DNA of 64,000 nucleotides from Nostoc sp. 'Peltigera membranacea cyanobiont' N6 (GTDB lineage Bacteria > Cyanobacteriota > Cyanobacteriia > Cyanobacteriales > Nostocaceae). The stretch is from NCBI RefSeq assembly GCF_002949735.1, contig NZ_CP026681.1, forward strand, positions 6,324,501-6,388,500. The letters are read 5' to 3'. Of the stretch, positions 34,121 through 43,027 are shown one piece after another. Each line of letters begins with the position of its first letter. The first letter of the stretch is position 1. The position numbers and the translations under genes are program-made. The notes under the pieces are model-generated. The model searched no databases, had not been told where the DNA came from, and was given only the letters and a program-made list of their open reading frames with translations.

Positions 34121-37100
34121 ATGTATCGGAAATGGGGCTTTAGACTATTAATTGTATTCTTCGGGCTGTGGCTACTGTTGGATCTGGGTTCCCACTTGGG
34201 TGCAGATATATTTTGGTTTCAGGAAGTTGGCTACCTCCAAGTTTTTCTTTTGAGGGTGTTGACTCGCGGTATTTTGTGGGTAGTCGTAGCTGGGGTAACT
34301 GCTGCCTATTTACTATTAAATCTGGCTTTAGCACAACGACTAAAATATTCGCCGTCTCTGAAGATTGAAGAAGTCAGGCGTGAGGAAGCAGAACTCACCA
34401 GTGAATTAACAAATTTTCTCAGCCCTAGTTATCCAAGACGCAACGAAACCCGGAGACTTCCGCCGCAACGCTTTAAAAAACTGAGATTGCGGGGGTTATT
34501 ACCTCTAACTCTAGTACTGAGTTTGTTAATCGGGTTGATGCTGGTTCACTATGGTCAAATTGCTCTTTTTTACTGGCATTCTCCAGTCGATCGGGGTATT
34601 TTACCCATTCCTGCCCTATTCCGACCAGAGACAATCTGGCAACTATTAAAGCAGATTGTCTCTCAAGTCTGGTATCTCAGTTTAATTGGGGGAGTAGCGA
34701 TCGCAATCTTAATCTATCCCCAATTTTTACTCACTGCGATCGCAATTCTCTTCAGTCCGATTTTTGCATTCATCCTATTCCAACACTGGCCAAAGGTGCT
34801 GCAATATTTCCACCCTACCTCTTTCAACAGCACTGACCCTTTATTTGGTCGAGATATCAGCTTTTACATATTTTCTTTACCCGTTTGGGAACTGCTAGAA
34901 CTCTGGCTGATGGGATTATGTTTGTATGGTTTTGTCGCCGTTACTCTCATTTATCTTTTGTCAGCAGACAGTTTGAGTCAGGGAATTTTCCCTGGTTTTT
35001 CGTCGCAGCAGCAGCGTCATTTATTCGGTATGGGTGGCTTGTTGATGTTGGTAGTGGCTTTGAGTTATTGGCAAAGTCGCTATGAACTCGTGTATTCTAG
35101 CCGTGGTGTAAGTTATGGTGCTAGCTATACAGATGTGACAGCCCAGTTGCCAGCTTATACTTTCTTGGGCGTTGTGGCTGTGGCGATCGCATTTTACCTA
35201 CTTTGGCGAACGTTTTTCTGGAAACCTAAATCTCAGTATCGCCCCTTGGGATTTTACGGTTTGGGGATTTATCTACTACTAGTTGTAGCAGCTGACGTTG
35301 TTTTACCTACGGTAGTGCAATATTTAATTGTCCAACCGAATGAGTTGCAACGAGAGCAACCCTACATTCAGCGTACTATCGCCTTGACTCGCCAAGCATT
35401 CGATTTAGAAGCGATCGATGCCAAAGGCTTCAATCCTCAAGGAACACTGACTGAAGCTGATATTCAAAAAAATGACTTGACAATTCGGAATATTCGCCTT
35501 TGGGATCAGCGACCACTATTAGAAACTAACCGTCAGCTGCAACAAATTCGACCGTATTATCGGTTTCCCGATGCCGATATCGATCGATATACTCTGAAAA
35601 CAGATGTAACTTCACGCCAACCATTAGCGTCCCAAAAGTTACCACAACCTAAGCAGGAAGCAATTGAACCAACAGAACGGCAACAAGTACTGATTGCGGC
35701 GCGAGAATTAGACTACAATGCTGTACCCCAGGAAGCTCAAACATGGGTTAACCGCCATTTAATTTATACCCACGGTTTCGGGTTTACTGTTAGCCCAGTT
35801 AATACAGTTGGCCCCGGTGGACTACCAGAATATTTTGTCAAAGATATTAGTGATGATAGTAGCGCTCTCAAAACTTCCAGTAAAGCTATTCGTGAAAGCA
35901 TTCCTATTGGGCAACCCCGAATTTATTACGGTGAAATAGCCAATACTTATGTAATGACTGGCACAAGAGTTAGAGAGTTAGACTACCCCAGTGGTAGTGA
36001 CAATGTTTACAACTCTTACGATGGTCTGGGTGGCGTTGAAATCGGTTCAGCATGGCGACGCTGGTTATTTGCCATGCATTTGAAAGATTGGCAGATGGCG
36101 CTGACGCAAGACTTTTTACCAGAGACAAAATTGCTACTGCGGCGAAATGTCAAGCAAAGAATTCAAGCGATCGCCCCTTTTTTGAAATTTGATAGCGATC
36201 CCTATTTAGTAGCTGCTGTTGCTAATCAAGATTTCCCCAGTAATCCCAGTTATCTGTACTGGATTATTGATGCCTACACAACGAGCGATCGCTATCCTTA
36301 CTCAGATACTGGTAACGATGGGATTAACTACATTCGCAATTCTGTCAAAGTAGTGGTTGATGCCTACAACGGCAGTGTTAATTTCTATATTGCCGATTCC
36401 AGCGATCCGATAATTGCCACTTGGTCAAGAATATTTCCCCAAATGTTTAAACCGCTCAGTACAATGCCTGTTAATCTCCGCAGTCATACCCGCTATCCTG
36501 TGGACTTTTTCAAAATTCAATCTGAGCGGTTGATGACCTACCACATGACCGATCCCCAGGTATTTTACAATCGGGAAGACCAGTGGCAGATTCCTAATGA
36601 AATCTATGGCAGTGAACCCCGTCCTGTAGAGCCGTACTATTTGATTACTAGTCTACCCACTGCACCGGTTGTTGGCGCAGCCTCTGGTAGAGAAGAGTTT
36701 ATTTTGCTTCTCCCCTATACTCCCAGACAACGGACTAATTTAATCGCTTGGTTAGCGGCGCGATCGGATGGTGTTAATTACGGTAAGTTATTGTTATATA
36801 CTTTTCCTAAAGAAAGACTGGTCTATGGGCCGGAGCAAATCGAAGCGCGGATTAACCAAGACCCAGTAATCTCTCAGCAAATTTCCCTCTGGAATCGCCA
36901 GGGATCGAAAGCCATTCAAGGCAATCTATTAGTAATTCCTATTGAGCAATCGCTGCTGTATGTCGAGCCAATCTATTTAGAAGCTGCACAAAATAGCTTA
37001 CCAACCTTGGTGCGGGTAGTAGTGGCTTACGAAAATCGAATTGTCATGGCCCAAACTTTAGAGCAAGCATTGCAGGCAATTTTTAAACCAGAAGTTGTAC

Positions 37101-37150
37101 CAGCCCCTGCAATTATCCGTCCTTTTGAAGAAGTTGCCCCACCAGGTTAA
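34121..37150 (+). CDS. UPF0182 family integral membrane protein
   Basis: A 1009-residue protein of the UPF0182 family. The N-terminal third holds about seven membrane helices (residues about 5-30, 45-70, 125-145, 175-225, 245-270, 300-320 and 345-410). The large C-terminal region is soluble and conserved, with EYFVKDISDDSSALKTS and a YPFSDTG-like stretch. It ends in an acidic/Pro tail. The function of this family is not known; it is widespread in cyanobacteria and actinobacteria. The start ATG at 34121 follows the tpsB stop by 172 bp, so it is probably independently expressed. Confidence 0.92.
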   Translation: MYRKWGFRLLIVFFGLWLLLDLGSHLGADIFWFQEVGYLQVFLLRVLTRGILWVVVAGVTAAYLLLNLALAQRLKYSPSLKIEEVRREEAELTSELTNFLSPSYPRRNETRRLPPQRFKKLRLRGLLPLTLVLSLLIGLMLVHYGQIALFYWHSPVDRGILPIPALFRPETIWQLLKQIVSQVWYLSLIGGVAIAILIYPQFLLTAIAILFSPIFAFILFQHWPKVLQYFHPTSFNSTDPLFGRDISFYIFSLPVWELLELWLMGLCLYGFVAVTLIYLLSADSLSQGIFPGFSSQQQRHLFGMGGLLMLVVALSYWQSRYELVYSSRGVSYGASYTDVTAQLPAYTFLGVVAVAIAFYLLWRTFFWKPKSQYRPLGFYGLGIYLLLVVAADVVLPTVVQYLIVQPNELQREQPYIQRTIALTRQAFDLEAIDAKGFNPQGTLTEADIQKNDLTIRNIRLWDQRPLLETNRQLQQIRPYYRFPDADIDRYTLKTDVTSRQPLASQKLPQPKQEAIEPTERQQVLIAARELDYNAVPQEAQTWVNRHLIYTHGFGFTVSPVNTVGPGGLPEYFVKDISDDSSALKTSSKAIRESIPIGQPRIYYGEIANTYVMTGTRVRELDYPSGSDNVYNSYDGLGGVEIGSAWRRWLFAMHLKDWQMALTQDFLPETKLLLRRNVKQRIQAIAPFLKFDSDPYLVAAVANQDFPSNPSYLYWIIDAYTTSDRYPYSDTGNDGINYIRNSVKVVVDAYNGSVNFYIADSSDPIIATWSRIFPQMFKPLSTMPVNLRSHTRYPVDFFKIQSERLMTYHMTDPQVFYNREDQWQIPNEIYGSEPRPVEPYYLITSLPTAPVVGAASGREEFILLLPYTPRQRTNLIAWLAARSDGVNYGKLLLYTFPKERLVYGPEQIEARINQDPVISQQISLWNRQGSKAIQGNLLVIPIEQSLLYVEPIYLEAAQNSLPTLVRVVVAYENRIVMAQTLEQALQAIFKPEVVPAPAIIRPFEEVAPPG

Positions 37151-37259
37151 GGGATTATAAAAAACATAGTTGGTGACAGGGAGCGATTGCCATTAACAAA
37201 AATTATTACAACAGACATAGTTTAATAGTCCAACATAATGTAATAGACACTAAAAGTTA

Positions 37260-37442
37260 ATGAACATGCTACAAAGTAACCAACTAGAGATCCGCCACAT
37301 TAGTCCGAAAGTGAGGCAGTTGATTAAAATGTACGCCGATGTTAATAACTGTACGCAGTCTGAGATGCTGGAACGGATTATTTTGGAGTGGAACGCCCAA
37401 CAAAGCGAGAGCGAAAGACCGCCAGGAGACGAAGATGAATAG
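37260..37442 (+). CDS. Small ribbon-helix-helix-like protein
   Basis: A 60-residue protein (an ATG 6 bases later is also possible). LEIRHISPKVRQLIKMYADV then NNCTQSEMLERIILEW fits a strand-helix-helix pattern of Arc/MetJ-type DNA-binding proteins, followed by an acidic tail ending in DEDE. No partner toxin is adjacent. It may be a regulator of its own small transcript; assignment is by pattern only. Confidence 0.6.
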   Translation: MNMLQSNQLEIRHISPKVRQLIKMYADVNNCTQSEMLERIILEWNAQQSESERPPGDEDE

Positions 37443-37499
37443 CTTTTTGCTACAATCTTTAGTCTAATTGTAACGAAAGTCTTTTATTAATTTGGTTCT

Positions 37500-37973
37500 C
37501 TAGCTCAAGAAGAATTTTTCAGAGATTGGGTCTTTTTTGAGGGATTGAATAAAATCCCTCAAAGTCATCATACTGCCCGTTAAGGTGAACTTAGGAGTAC
37601 CATTTTGAGCAACGATTCTTATTTCACCATCTTGGATCTGAATCTTATTTTTAATGCTATCCCATAGACTATCGAAGCTCTCATCATCTTTGCAACCATC
37701 TGCTTCAAGGAATCTTTGGTGTACTTCTGTTTTTAATGCTAGTGCTTCTGCTGCTTGAGTCCGCGCCTCAAAGTGCTTAACTACATCTTCATAAGCACTT
37801 TCCCTGAGAGTTTTGTTCTCAGCCTGAACCTGCTCTAACTGAGTTTTTATAGCTTGCAGTTGGGATGCTAAAGCGGCTGATTTATGGTATTCAAGTTTTA
37901 AGGCTTGCTTTGCATTGGCTAACAAAGTTTTATAATCTAGCTGATCTCGATCTTGATTTTTTTCGGATTGCAT
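37500..37973 (-). CDS. Coiled-coil hypothetical protein
   Basis: A 157-residue protein. Residues about 15-75 are a predicted coiled coil (ALKLEYHKSAALASQLQAIK, QLEQVQAENKTLRES), followed by a compact C-terminal part (FLEADGCKDDESFDSLWDSI, with GTPKFTLTGSMMTLRDFIQ). No recognised family, no membrane segment. It is convergent with the small RHH-like gene and has the gene at 38380 upstream on the same strand, 105 bp away. Confidence 0.6.
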   Translation of the reverse strand: MQSEKNQDRDQLDYKTLLANAKQALKLEYHKSAALASQLQAIKTQLEQVQAENKTLRESAYEDVVKHFEARTQAAEALALKTEVHQRFLEADGCKDDESFDSLWDSIKNKIQIQDGEIRIVAQNGTPKFTLTGSMMTLRDFIQSLKKDPISEKFFLS

Positions 37974-38077
37974 TTTTATCTCTCGATCAACAGATTTGAG
38001 GTGAGAAGCTCTCGTCAGTTATATGATAAAAACTGGCGAGAGCTTAGTAAATATTATGTGAGTTATCTAAGTATTAG

Positions 38078-38380
38078 TTATTTCACCAATAATGGTGATT
38101 CAGAGGTAGGATTCTCCTGGATGCTACTCAAACAAGAACTAATATGCAAGCGGATAGCTCGCTCATAAACACTAGTCTGTTGTGTGCGTACACCTACAGC
38201 CTGATATATTAAGTTAATGTCTGGAAATTCAGACCAATACATCAAAAAAATGTCTTTAGCTGGAGTAATAATTTCATAATTATTCTCTTGTCTTTTCTTT
38301 CTAAGCTTACAATTATTTAGCTGTAATTTTTGTCTGAATAGTTTTTCAAATTCTGGAATTAAATCTGAAGTAGTTTTCAT
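38078..38380 (-). CDS. Hypothetical protein, 100 residues
   Basis: Begins MKTTSDLIPEFEKLFRQKL; basic middle segment (RKKRQENNYEIITPAKDIFL), then a helical tail. No recognised domain. A 16-bp imperfect palindrome sits 8 bp upstream of the ATG, suggesting repression by a dimeric factor, perhaps itself. AT-rich compared with the invertase gene. Confidence 0.5.
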   Translation of the reverse strand: MKTTSDLIPEFEKLFRQKLQLNNCKLRKKRQENNYEIITPAKDIFLMYWSEFPDINLIYQAVGVRTQQTSVYERAIRLHISSCLSSIQENPTSESPLLVK

Positions 38381-38387
38381 GTGTTAT

Positions 38388-38403
38388 ACACGTTAAAACG
38401 TGT
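38388..38403. promoter_or_regulatory. Palindrome ACACGTT-AA-AACGTGT
   Basis: Two 7-bp half sites around a 2-base spacer, starting 8 bp upstream of the ATG at 38380. Position overlaps the probable ribosome-binding region, so binding there would block expression of that gene. Confidence 0.4.
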
Positions 38404-38634
38404 TAATTATGCAAAGACTATCTGGTGATATTACTAAGTATGACACTTCAGATACCTCTTACAATATAGTGTATCAGTTATCGAGTCTTTGAGAATTTGA
38501 GGTTAATTTTCTCTTTTTACGATTAGGGAAGAAGGGACTAGGGATTGGGGACTGGGGAAATAGTTAGCAGAGACACCTTAATAATCGCACTGCGAAATTA
38601 TCTTTGGGGTAGAGTCTTATAGGGCATTAAGCAC

Positions 38635-40038
38635 CTACAGGCTACAGCCTGGCCCTTCAAGACCCTCTGGAAAACAGATTAATTCTAAGTAATCTGGATT
38701 TTCCACGAACTTTTTAGCGGCCAGTAATCCGGCAATACTCCAAGTTTGATTGATTCTAGCCTCTTTGCCAATTAAACGACCATTGTTGCCATCGTAGTAT
38801 TCCGGGAATCTGTCCTTAAATAAACGCTTTTCGGCGATCGCGATCGCCACTTGAGCAAGTTCTGTTCGTCCGGTTTTTAATGCCGCAGCCGCAAATAACC
38901 ACAGTAAAACTGGCCAGTTACCACCGTTGTGATAAGACCAAGCGCTGTTCTTAGAGTCACATCCTGTAACAATTCTCCACTCTAAACCATCCATTGCCGG
39001 AAAGCAAATTTTAACAGGCATATAGCCGATCAAGTCTTGCCAGCGTTGGGCAAATAAATTCATGATGCTTTCAGATTCTGTATCGCTGGCTAAGGAAGCT
39101 AAGATTGCCATTAGATTTCCCAGAGCAAAAAAGCGAAAATCCATCCGTCCCGGCCCTAGATTTCCCGCTAAATATCCTCCAGTTTCGGGCAACCACTCGG
39201 TTAACCAAGTGGGGATTGATTCTGAGTGGATATTGAATTTATTAACAATTTCTTTACCAAATTCGTTACCCTTATAACGATAGATTTCTCCCAATCGCTT
39301 TAGGTCTAGCCAATAATAGTTGCGGATATGATATTTCAAAGATCCCAATCGCCTATTGACTTTGCCGAGGTAAATATCGCCATCTCCATCTGATAAAAGC
39401 AATTCACAAGCTGCCCTCAGAGAAGCGTAGAACAAAGCTTGAATTTCTAGAGGATGTTCGTAGACTCCCATCCGACGGTCAATCATAAACGCGCCATCGG
39501 GAACTAACATGGTTGGGTACATGGAAAACCGATGTACTAGGCAAAGATCCAAAATTAGTTTGATTCCGGCTTGAAAATCTGGCTGACGCGCCAAGGACAA
39601 ATCGTCGGTAGCCTTTTCATAAGCCCGTAGCAAGAGAATCCACCACATACAAGAATCAATTGGGGGAACACGAGCGATCGCCTGCTCACCAAAATCAGCG
39701 ACCAAAAATTCCTCATTCCCATTAGAATGTACTTTGAAACTTGCAGGCATCAAACCCGCTCCTGCTTCAAAGCAATCCATTTGCTTTTCATGACTTTGTA
39801 ATTTCAGTGTTTCTACTAAGAAGTTACGGACAATCTCTGCCTTTCCGTACATTAGAAACACCAAGGCAGAAGGCACAAAATCGCGGAGAAAGCACTGGTC
39901 ATAATTGAGTGCATCTACCTCTGGATCGTGGGCAGCTACAGTCCCAACGGGTTTTCCCTGGTAATAGATTATGGACTTTTCCAAAAATTCCCAGGCTTCT
40001 GCTTCCAGTTGACTGTTCGGATCGATCGCGCTATTCAT
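38635..40038 (-). CDS. Neutral/alkaline invertase (GH100)
   Basis: A 467-residue cytosolic enzyme that hydrolyses sucrose to glucose and fructose. GH100 motifs in order: EAWEFLEKSIIYYQGKPVG, ALNYDQCFLRDFVPSALVF, VPPIDSCMWWILLLRAYEK (catalytic Asp), MYPTMLVPDGAFMIDRRMG, and the C-terminal GCDSKNSAWSYHNGGNWP. Length and start (MNSAIDPNSQLEAEAW) match cyanobacterial invertases, of which heterocyst formers have two (InvA and InvB). InvB is essential for diazotrophic growth in Anabaena because it splits sucrose imported into heterocysts. I cannot decide between InvA and InvB from sequence alone. Confidence 0.93.
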   Translation of the reverse strand: MNSAIDPNSQLEAEAWEFLEKSIIYYQGKPVGTVAAHDPEVDALNYDQCFLRDFVPSALVFLMYGKAEIVRNFLVETLKLQSHEKQMDCFEAGAGLMPASFKVHSNGNEEFLVADFGEQAIARVPPIDSCMWWILLLRAYEKATDDLSLARQPDFQAGIKLILDLCLVHRFSMYPTMLVPDGAFMIDRRMGVYEHPLEIQALFYASLRAACELLLSDGDGDIYLGKVNRRLGSLKYHIRNYYWLDLKRLGEIYRYKGNEFGKEIVNKFNIHSESIPTWLTEWLPETGGYLAGNLGPGRMDFRFFALGNLMAILASLASDTESESIMNLFAQRWQDLIGYMPVKICFPAMDGLEWRIVTGCDSKNSAWSYHNGGNWPVLLWLFAAAALKTGRTELAQVAIAIAEKRLFKDRFPEYYDGNNGRLIGKEARINQTWSIAGLLAAKKFVENPDYLELICFPEGLEGPGCSL

Positions 40039-40669
40039 GGGCGTTTAATTCCACTACATAATATGTATCGGCTTAATTGTGGAAAGTACGCCAGCCTTAT
40101 ATCAAGCTGACCGGGTTTTCTAAAAGTCAGCATACAGAATTCATCTCAACAATGTCTGATTTTTGGGAGACATCTGCCTGAAGCAGTAGCGACTTCACAC
40201 CCCAAATTTGATATTTCCGCAGGCTTTTTGCAATGCCATTTCTTCTCTATCTATCGCAGATTCAGGGTTTTTGCGGTAATTTATGGCGATATTGCACCCT
40301 TGTTGAGCGAGTCTGATAGCGATCGCCTGACTTAAAGCGTTCTTTCCCTATAACCCTATCATATTTCCTCCCTAAGCTGCTTTTGCTTGAATTTTAACTC
40401 AGTCAAACAATTTGGGATTTTAGATTATTCTTTTCAATATATCTAGTGGGACTTGTTAAATAATGAGAGCTAATTTGGTATTGACTGCTATAGAGATTAA
40501 TACTTGATAGACATGATTTATAGTGTCTTTAAAAGTGTTATTGTAAGTAAAAAAATAGTTACTTCTTATCTACAGTATTAAAGTAAAATATTAGTGCAGA
40601 TATCAAACTTATAAGCCTTGTTATAGAGGCAATCCAGGAATTGCCTCTGTCGAGATTGGTACAACCAAC
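40039..40669. other. Gene-free stretch downstream of a MITE
   Basis: About 630 bp upstream of the invertase gene, presumably containing its promoter. Apart from AT-rich stretches around 40430-40560 I see no gene, tRNA or clear palindrome until the element at 40670. Confidence 0.45.
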
Positions 40670-40833
40670 CATTGGTGTCAACTTAAGCCCCAGCGAATAT
40701 AATTCGCGGCTACACAGGCAAAGTCTGCCTACGCGGACTAACACGAAATTAAGGCTTTAACCCACAGAGGTGGATTTTCTTTGTGTAGACGCGGTTTCTT
40801 AACCGCCCATTTCGTGTTAAGTTAACACCAATG
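40670..40833. mobile_element. MITE-like element with 17-bp terminal inverted repeats
   Basis: CATTGGTGTCAACTTAA (40670-40686) is mirrored by TTAAGTTAACACCAATG (40817-40833), one mismatch. A second, nested inverted repeat AACACGAAAT/ATTTCGTGTT lies inside. Interior contains a fragment shared with 29014-29068. No coding capacity. Confidence 0.8.
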
Positions 40834-40858
40834 ACACCCAACCTACCGCTACAAAAAA

Positions 40859-41017
40859 TTATTTCCTAGCAATGATCCACACTGCATGAATAATTCCAGG
40901 AATGTAACCGAAAAGTGTCAAAACAATATTAATCCAAAAGTCTGTACCAAAGCCTACTTGTAAAAAGACTCCCAAAGGCGGTACGAAAATGGCACACAGA
41001 ATCCGAACTAAATCCAT
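40859..41017 (-). CDS. YqaE/Pmp3 family small membrane protein
   Basis: A 52-residue protein, MDLVRILCAIFVPPLGVFLQ, then GFGTDFWINIVLTLFGYIPG and IIHAVWIIARK. It has the two membrane helices and the Pro-Pro-Leu-Gly and Gly-Tyr-Ile-Pro-Gly motifs of the Pmp3/YqaE family, associated with membrane-potential and salt/cold stress. The ATG at 41017 has a strong AGGAGG 5 bp upstream. Confidence 0.93.
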   Translation of the reverse strand: MDLVRILCAIFVPPLGVFLQVGFGTDFWINIVLTLFGYIPGIIHAVWIIARK

Positions 41018-41158
41018 TTAAACCTCCTATTAATCTCAACTAAAATAGCTTGTTGAGGAAGTTATTCACCACTGTTCAAGCATATTTGTACTTTTCAAAG
41101 ATAACATTCTCTCTGTCAATCGAGGTCATGCTTAAGATGCGGTAAACCGCACTCAAGA

Positions 41159-41506
41159 TTAGCCACCGCTAATTTTGGCTTTATAACCTAGCTTGGTCAA
41201 AATCTCAACAATTTTCTGCTTGTGTTCGCCCTGAATTTCAATTTCGTTATCTTTAAGTGTTCCACCTGTCCCACACTGGGTTTTCAACTGCTTCACCAAA
41301 TCTGCCAAAGTTTCCGGTTTAGCTTGAAAACCGCTAATCACTGTGACAGTTTTGCCTTTGCGTCCTTTGCGAGAAGCTTGTACTTTAAGATTTTGTTGTT
41401 GAGGAGGTAGTTCTGGAATTGGTCTTTCTGTAGCGGCAGAATTGTCATTGCCAAATTCGCGGTAAACAAAGCTTTTGTCAGAAGATTTAGAATTGGAAGA
41501 AGACAT
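41159..41506 (-). CDS. SUI1/eIF1-like translation initiation factor (YciH type)
   Basis: A 115-residue protein starting MSSSNSKSSDKSFVYREFG (a TTG 27 bases upstream opens the same frame but ATG is preferred). The SUI1 domain covers residues about 45-115: KGKTVTVISGF, LKTQCGTGGTLKDNEIEIQG and ILTKLGYKAKISGG. The CGTGG loop is the family's hallmark. It is the bacterial homologue of eIF1, thought to influence initiation fidelity. It lies divergent from trpB and convergent with nothing; the yqaE gene follows 141 bp downstream on the same strand. Confidence 0.93.
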   Translation of the reverse strand: MSSSNSKSSDKSFVYREFGNDNSAATERPIPELPPQQQNLKVQASRKGRKGKTVTVISGFQAKPETLADLVKQLKTQCGTGGTLKDNEIEIQGEHKQKIVEILTKLGYKAKISGG

Positions 41507-41621
41507 AATAATGTTTGTTAAGAAAAATTTCAAAGGCAGTGGAAACTTCTACGCAACCATTCTGCTGGAATATCAATTTCTAGGCTAACATCACAGATCC
41601 ATTGCGAGCAGTTGGGAATTT

Positions 41622-41684
41622 GTCCCCAGTCCCCAGTCCCCAGTCCCCAGTCCCCAGTCCCCAGTCCCCAGTCCCCAGTCCCTA
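41622..41684. repeat. CCCAGTC heptad repeat array
   Basis: About nine uninterrupted perfect copies of the 7-bp unit CCCAGTC between the SUI1 gene and trpB, 80 bp upstream of the trpB start. Perfect copies suggest recent slippage; copy number is likely to vary between strains. Confidence 0.9.
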
Positions 41685-41763
41685 GATATACCCCAGGTAT
41701 ACTCCAGATATGCTCCAGACTTTTCTATAATAATTAAGTCATTCCCGTCATCGAAAACAGCCC

Positions 41764-42999
41764 GTGACTACCACTCCCCTCTCTCCAAGTTCAACTGTTC
41801 AGGTTCCCGATGCGCTAGGTCGCTTTGGACGCTTCGGCGGTAAATATGTGCCTGAAACGCTGATGCCTGCGCTTGCTGAATTAGAAACAGCTTATCAACA
41901 ATACCGCAATGACCCTGGTTTTCAAGCAGAATTACAGCAGTTGTTACGGGATTATGTAGGACGCGCCACACCATTGTATTTCGCTGAACGCCTGACTACT
42001 CATTATGCCCGACCCGATCGCACCGGGCCACAAATTTATTTAAAGCGCGAAGATTTAAATCATACTGGCGCTCACAAAATCAATAATGCCCTTGGTCAGG
42101 TATTGTTGGCGAAACGCATGGGTAAGCAACGGATTATTGCCGAAACGGGGGCTGGACAACATGGAGTTGCTACAGCCACTGTTTGCGCTCGTTTTGGGCT
42201 GGAATGCGTAATTTATATGGGCGTTCATGATATGGAACGCCAATCTTTAAATGTGTTTAGAATGCAGTTGATGGGGGCAGAAGTGCGTCCGGTGGAAGCG
42301 GGAACGGGAACTCTGAAGGATGCCACTTCTGAAGCAATCCGCGATTGGGTAACAAATGTGGAAACAACTCACTACATCCTGGGTTCAGTAGCAGGGCCCC
42401 ATCCTTACCCGATGATGGTACGTGATTTCCATGCAGTAATTGGTCAAGAAACTCGCGTCCAAGCAATGGAAAAGTGGGGCGCACTTCCTGATATTCTCTT
42501 GGCTTGTGTAGGTGGTGGTTCCAATGCGATGGGACTATTCTATGAGTTTATTAATGAGTCTTCTATCCGGTTCATTGGGATTGAGGCTGCCGGAGAAGGT
42601 GTTAATACCGAAAAACACGCAGCAACCTTGACAAAAGGACGAGTTGGTGTATTGCACGGAGCAATGAGTTATCTATTACAAGATGAAGATGGGCAAATCA
42701 TTGAGGCCCACTCAATTAGTGCGGGGTTAGATTATCCGGGTGTGGGGCCAGAACATAGCTATTTGAAAGACACTGGTCGCGCCGAATACTATAGTGTGAC
42801 GGATGCAGAAGCTTTGGCAGCATTCCAGAGATTATCGAAATTGGAAGGGATTATCCCGGCATTGGAAACAGCCCATGCGATCGCCTATCTCGAAACCCTA
42901 TGTCCCCAACTAAGCGGTAGTCCCCGAATTGTCATAAACTGCTCTGGACGCGGTGATAAAGATGTACAAACGGTAGCCAAGTTATTAGAACAATCGTAA
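41764..42999 (+). CDS. trpB: Tryptophan synthase beta chain
   Basis: A 411-residue PLP enzyme that condenses indole with serine to make tryptophan. GTG start at 41764 (MTTTPLSPSSTVQVPD). Landmarks: RFGGKYVPETLMPAL at the N-terminus, HTGAHKINNALGQ with the PLP Lys, ETGAGQHGVATATVCARFG, GGGSNAMG phosphate-binding loop and INCSGRGDKD near the end. trpA is not adjacent. Typical length; no odd features beyond the repeat array upstream. Confidence 0.97.
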   Translation: MTTTPLSPSSTVQVPDALGRFGRFGGKYVPETLMPALAELETAYQQYRNDPGFQAELQQLLRDYVGRATPLYFAERLTTHYARPDRTGPQIYLKREDLNHTGAHKINNALGQVLLAKRMGKQRIIAETGAGQHGVATATVCARFGLECVIYMGVHDMERQSLNVFRMQLMGAEVRPVEAGTGTLKDATSEAIRDWVTNVETTHYILGSVAGPHPYPMMVRDFHAVIGQETRVQAMEKWGALPDILLACVGGGSNAMGLFYEFINESSIRFIGIEAAGEGVNTEKHAATLTKGRVGVLHGAMSYLLQDEDGQIIEAHSISAGLDYPGVGPEHSYLKDTGRAEYYSVTDAEALAAFQRLSKLEGIIPALETAHAIAYLETLCPQLSGSPRIVINCSGRGDKDVQTVAKLLEQS

Positions 43000-43027
43000 A
43001 TTTACGTAAAATATTTGGAAGAGAGCA

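Noticed and set aside
40559..40744. Minus-strand frame of 61 codons
   Set aside because: It overlaps the inverted-repeat element at 40670 and has no protein-like character.
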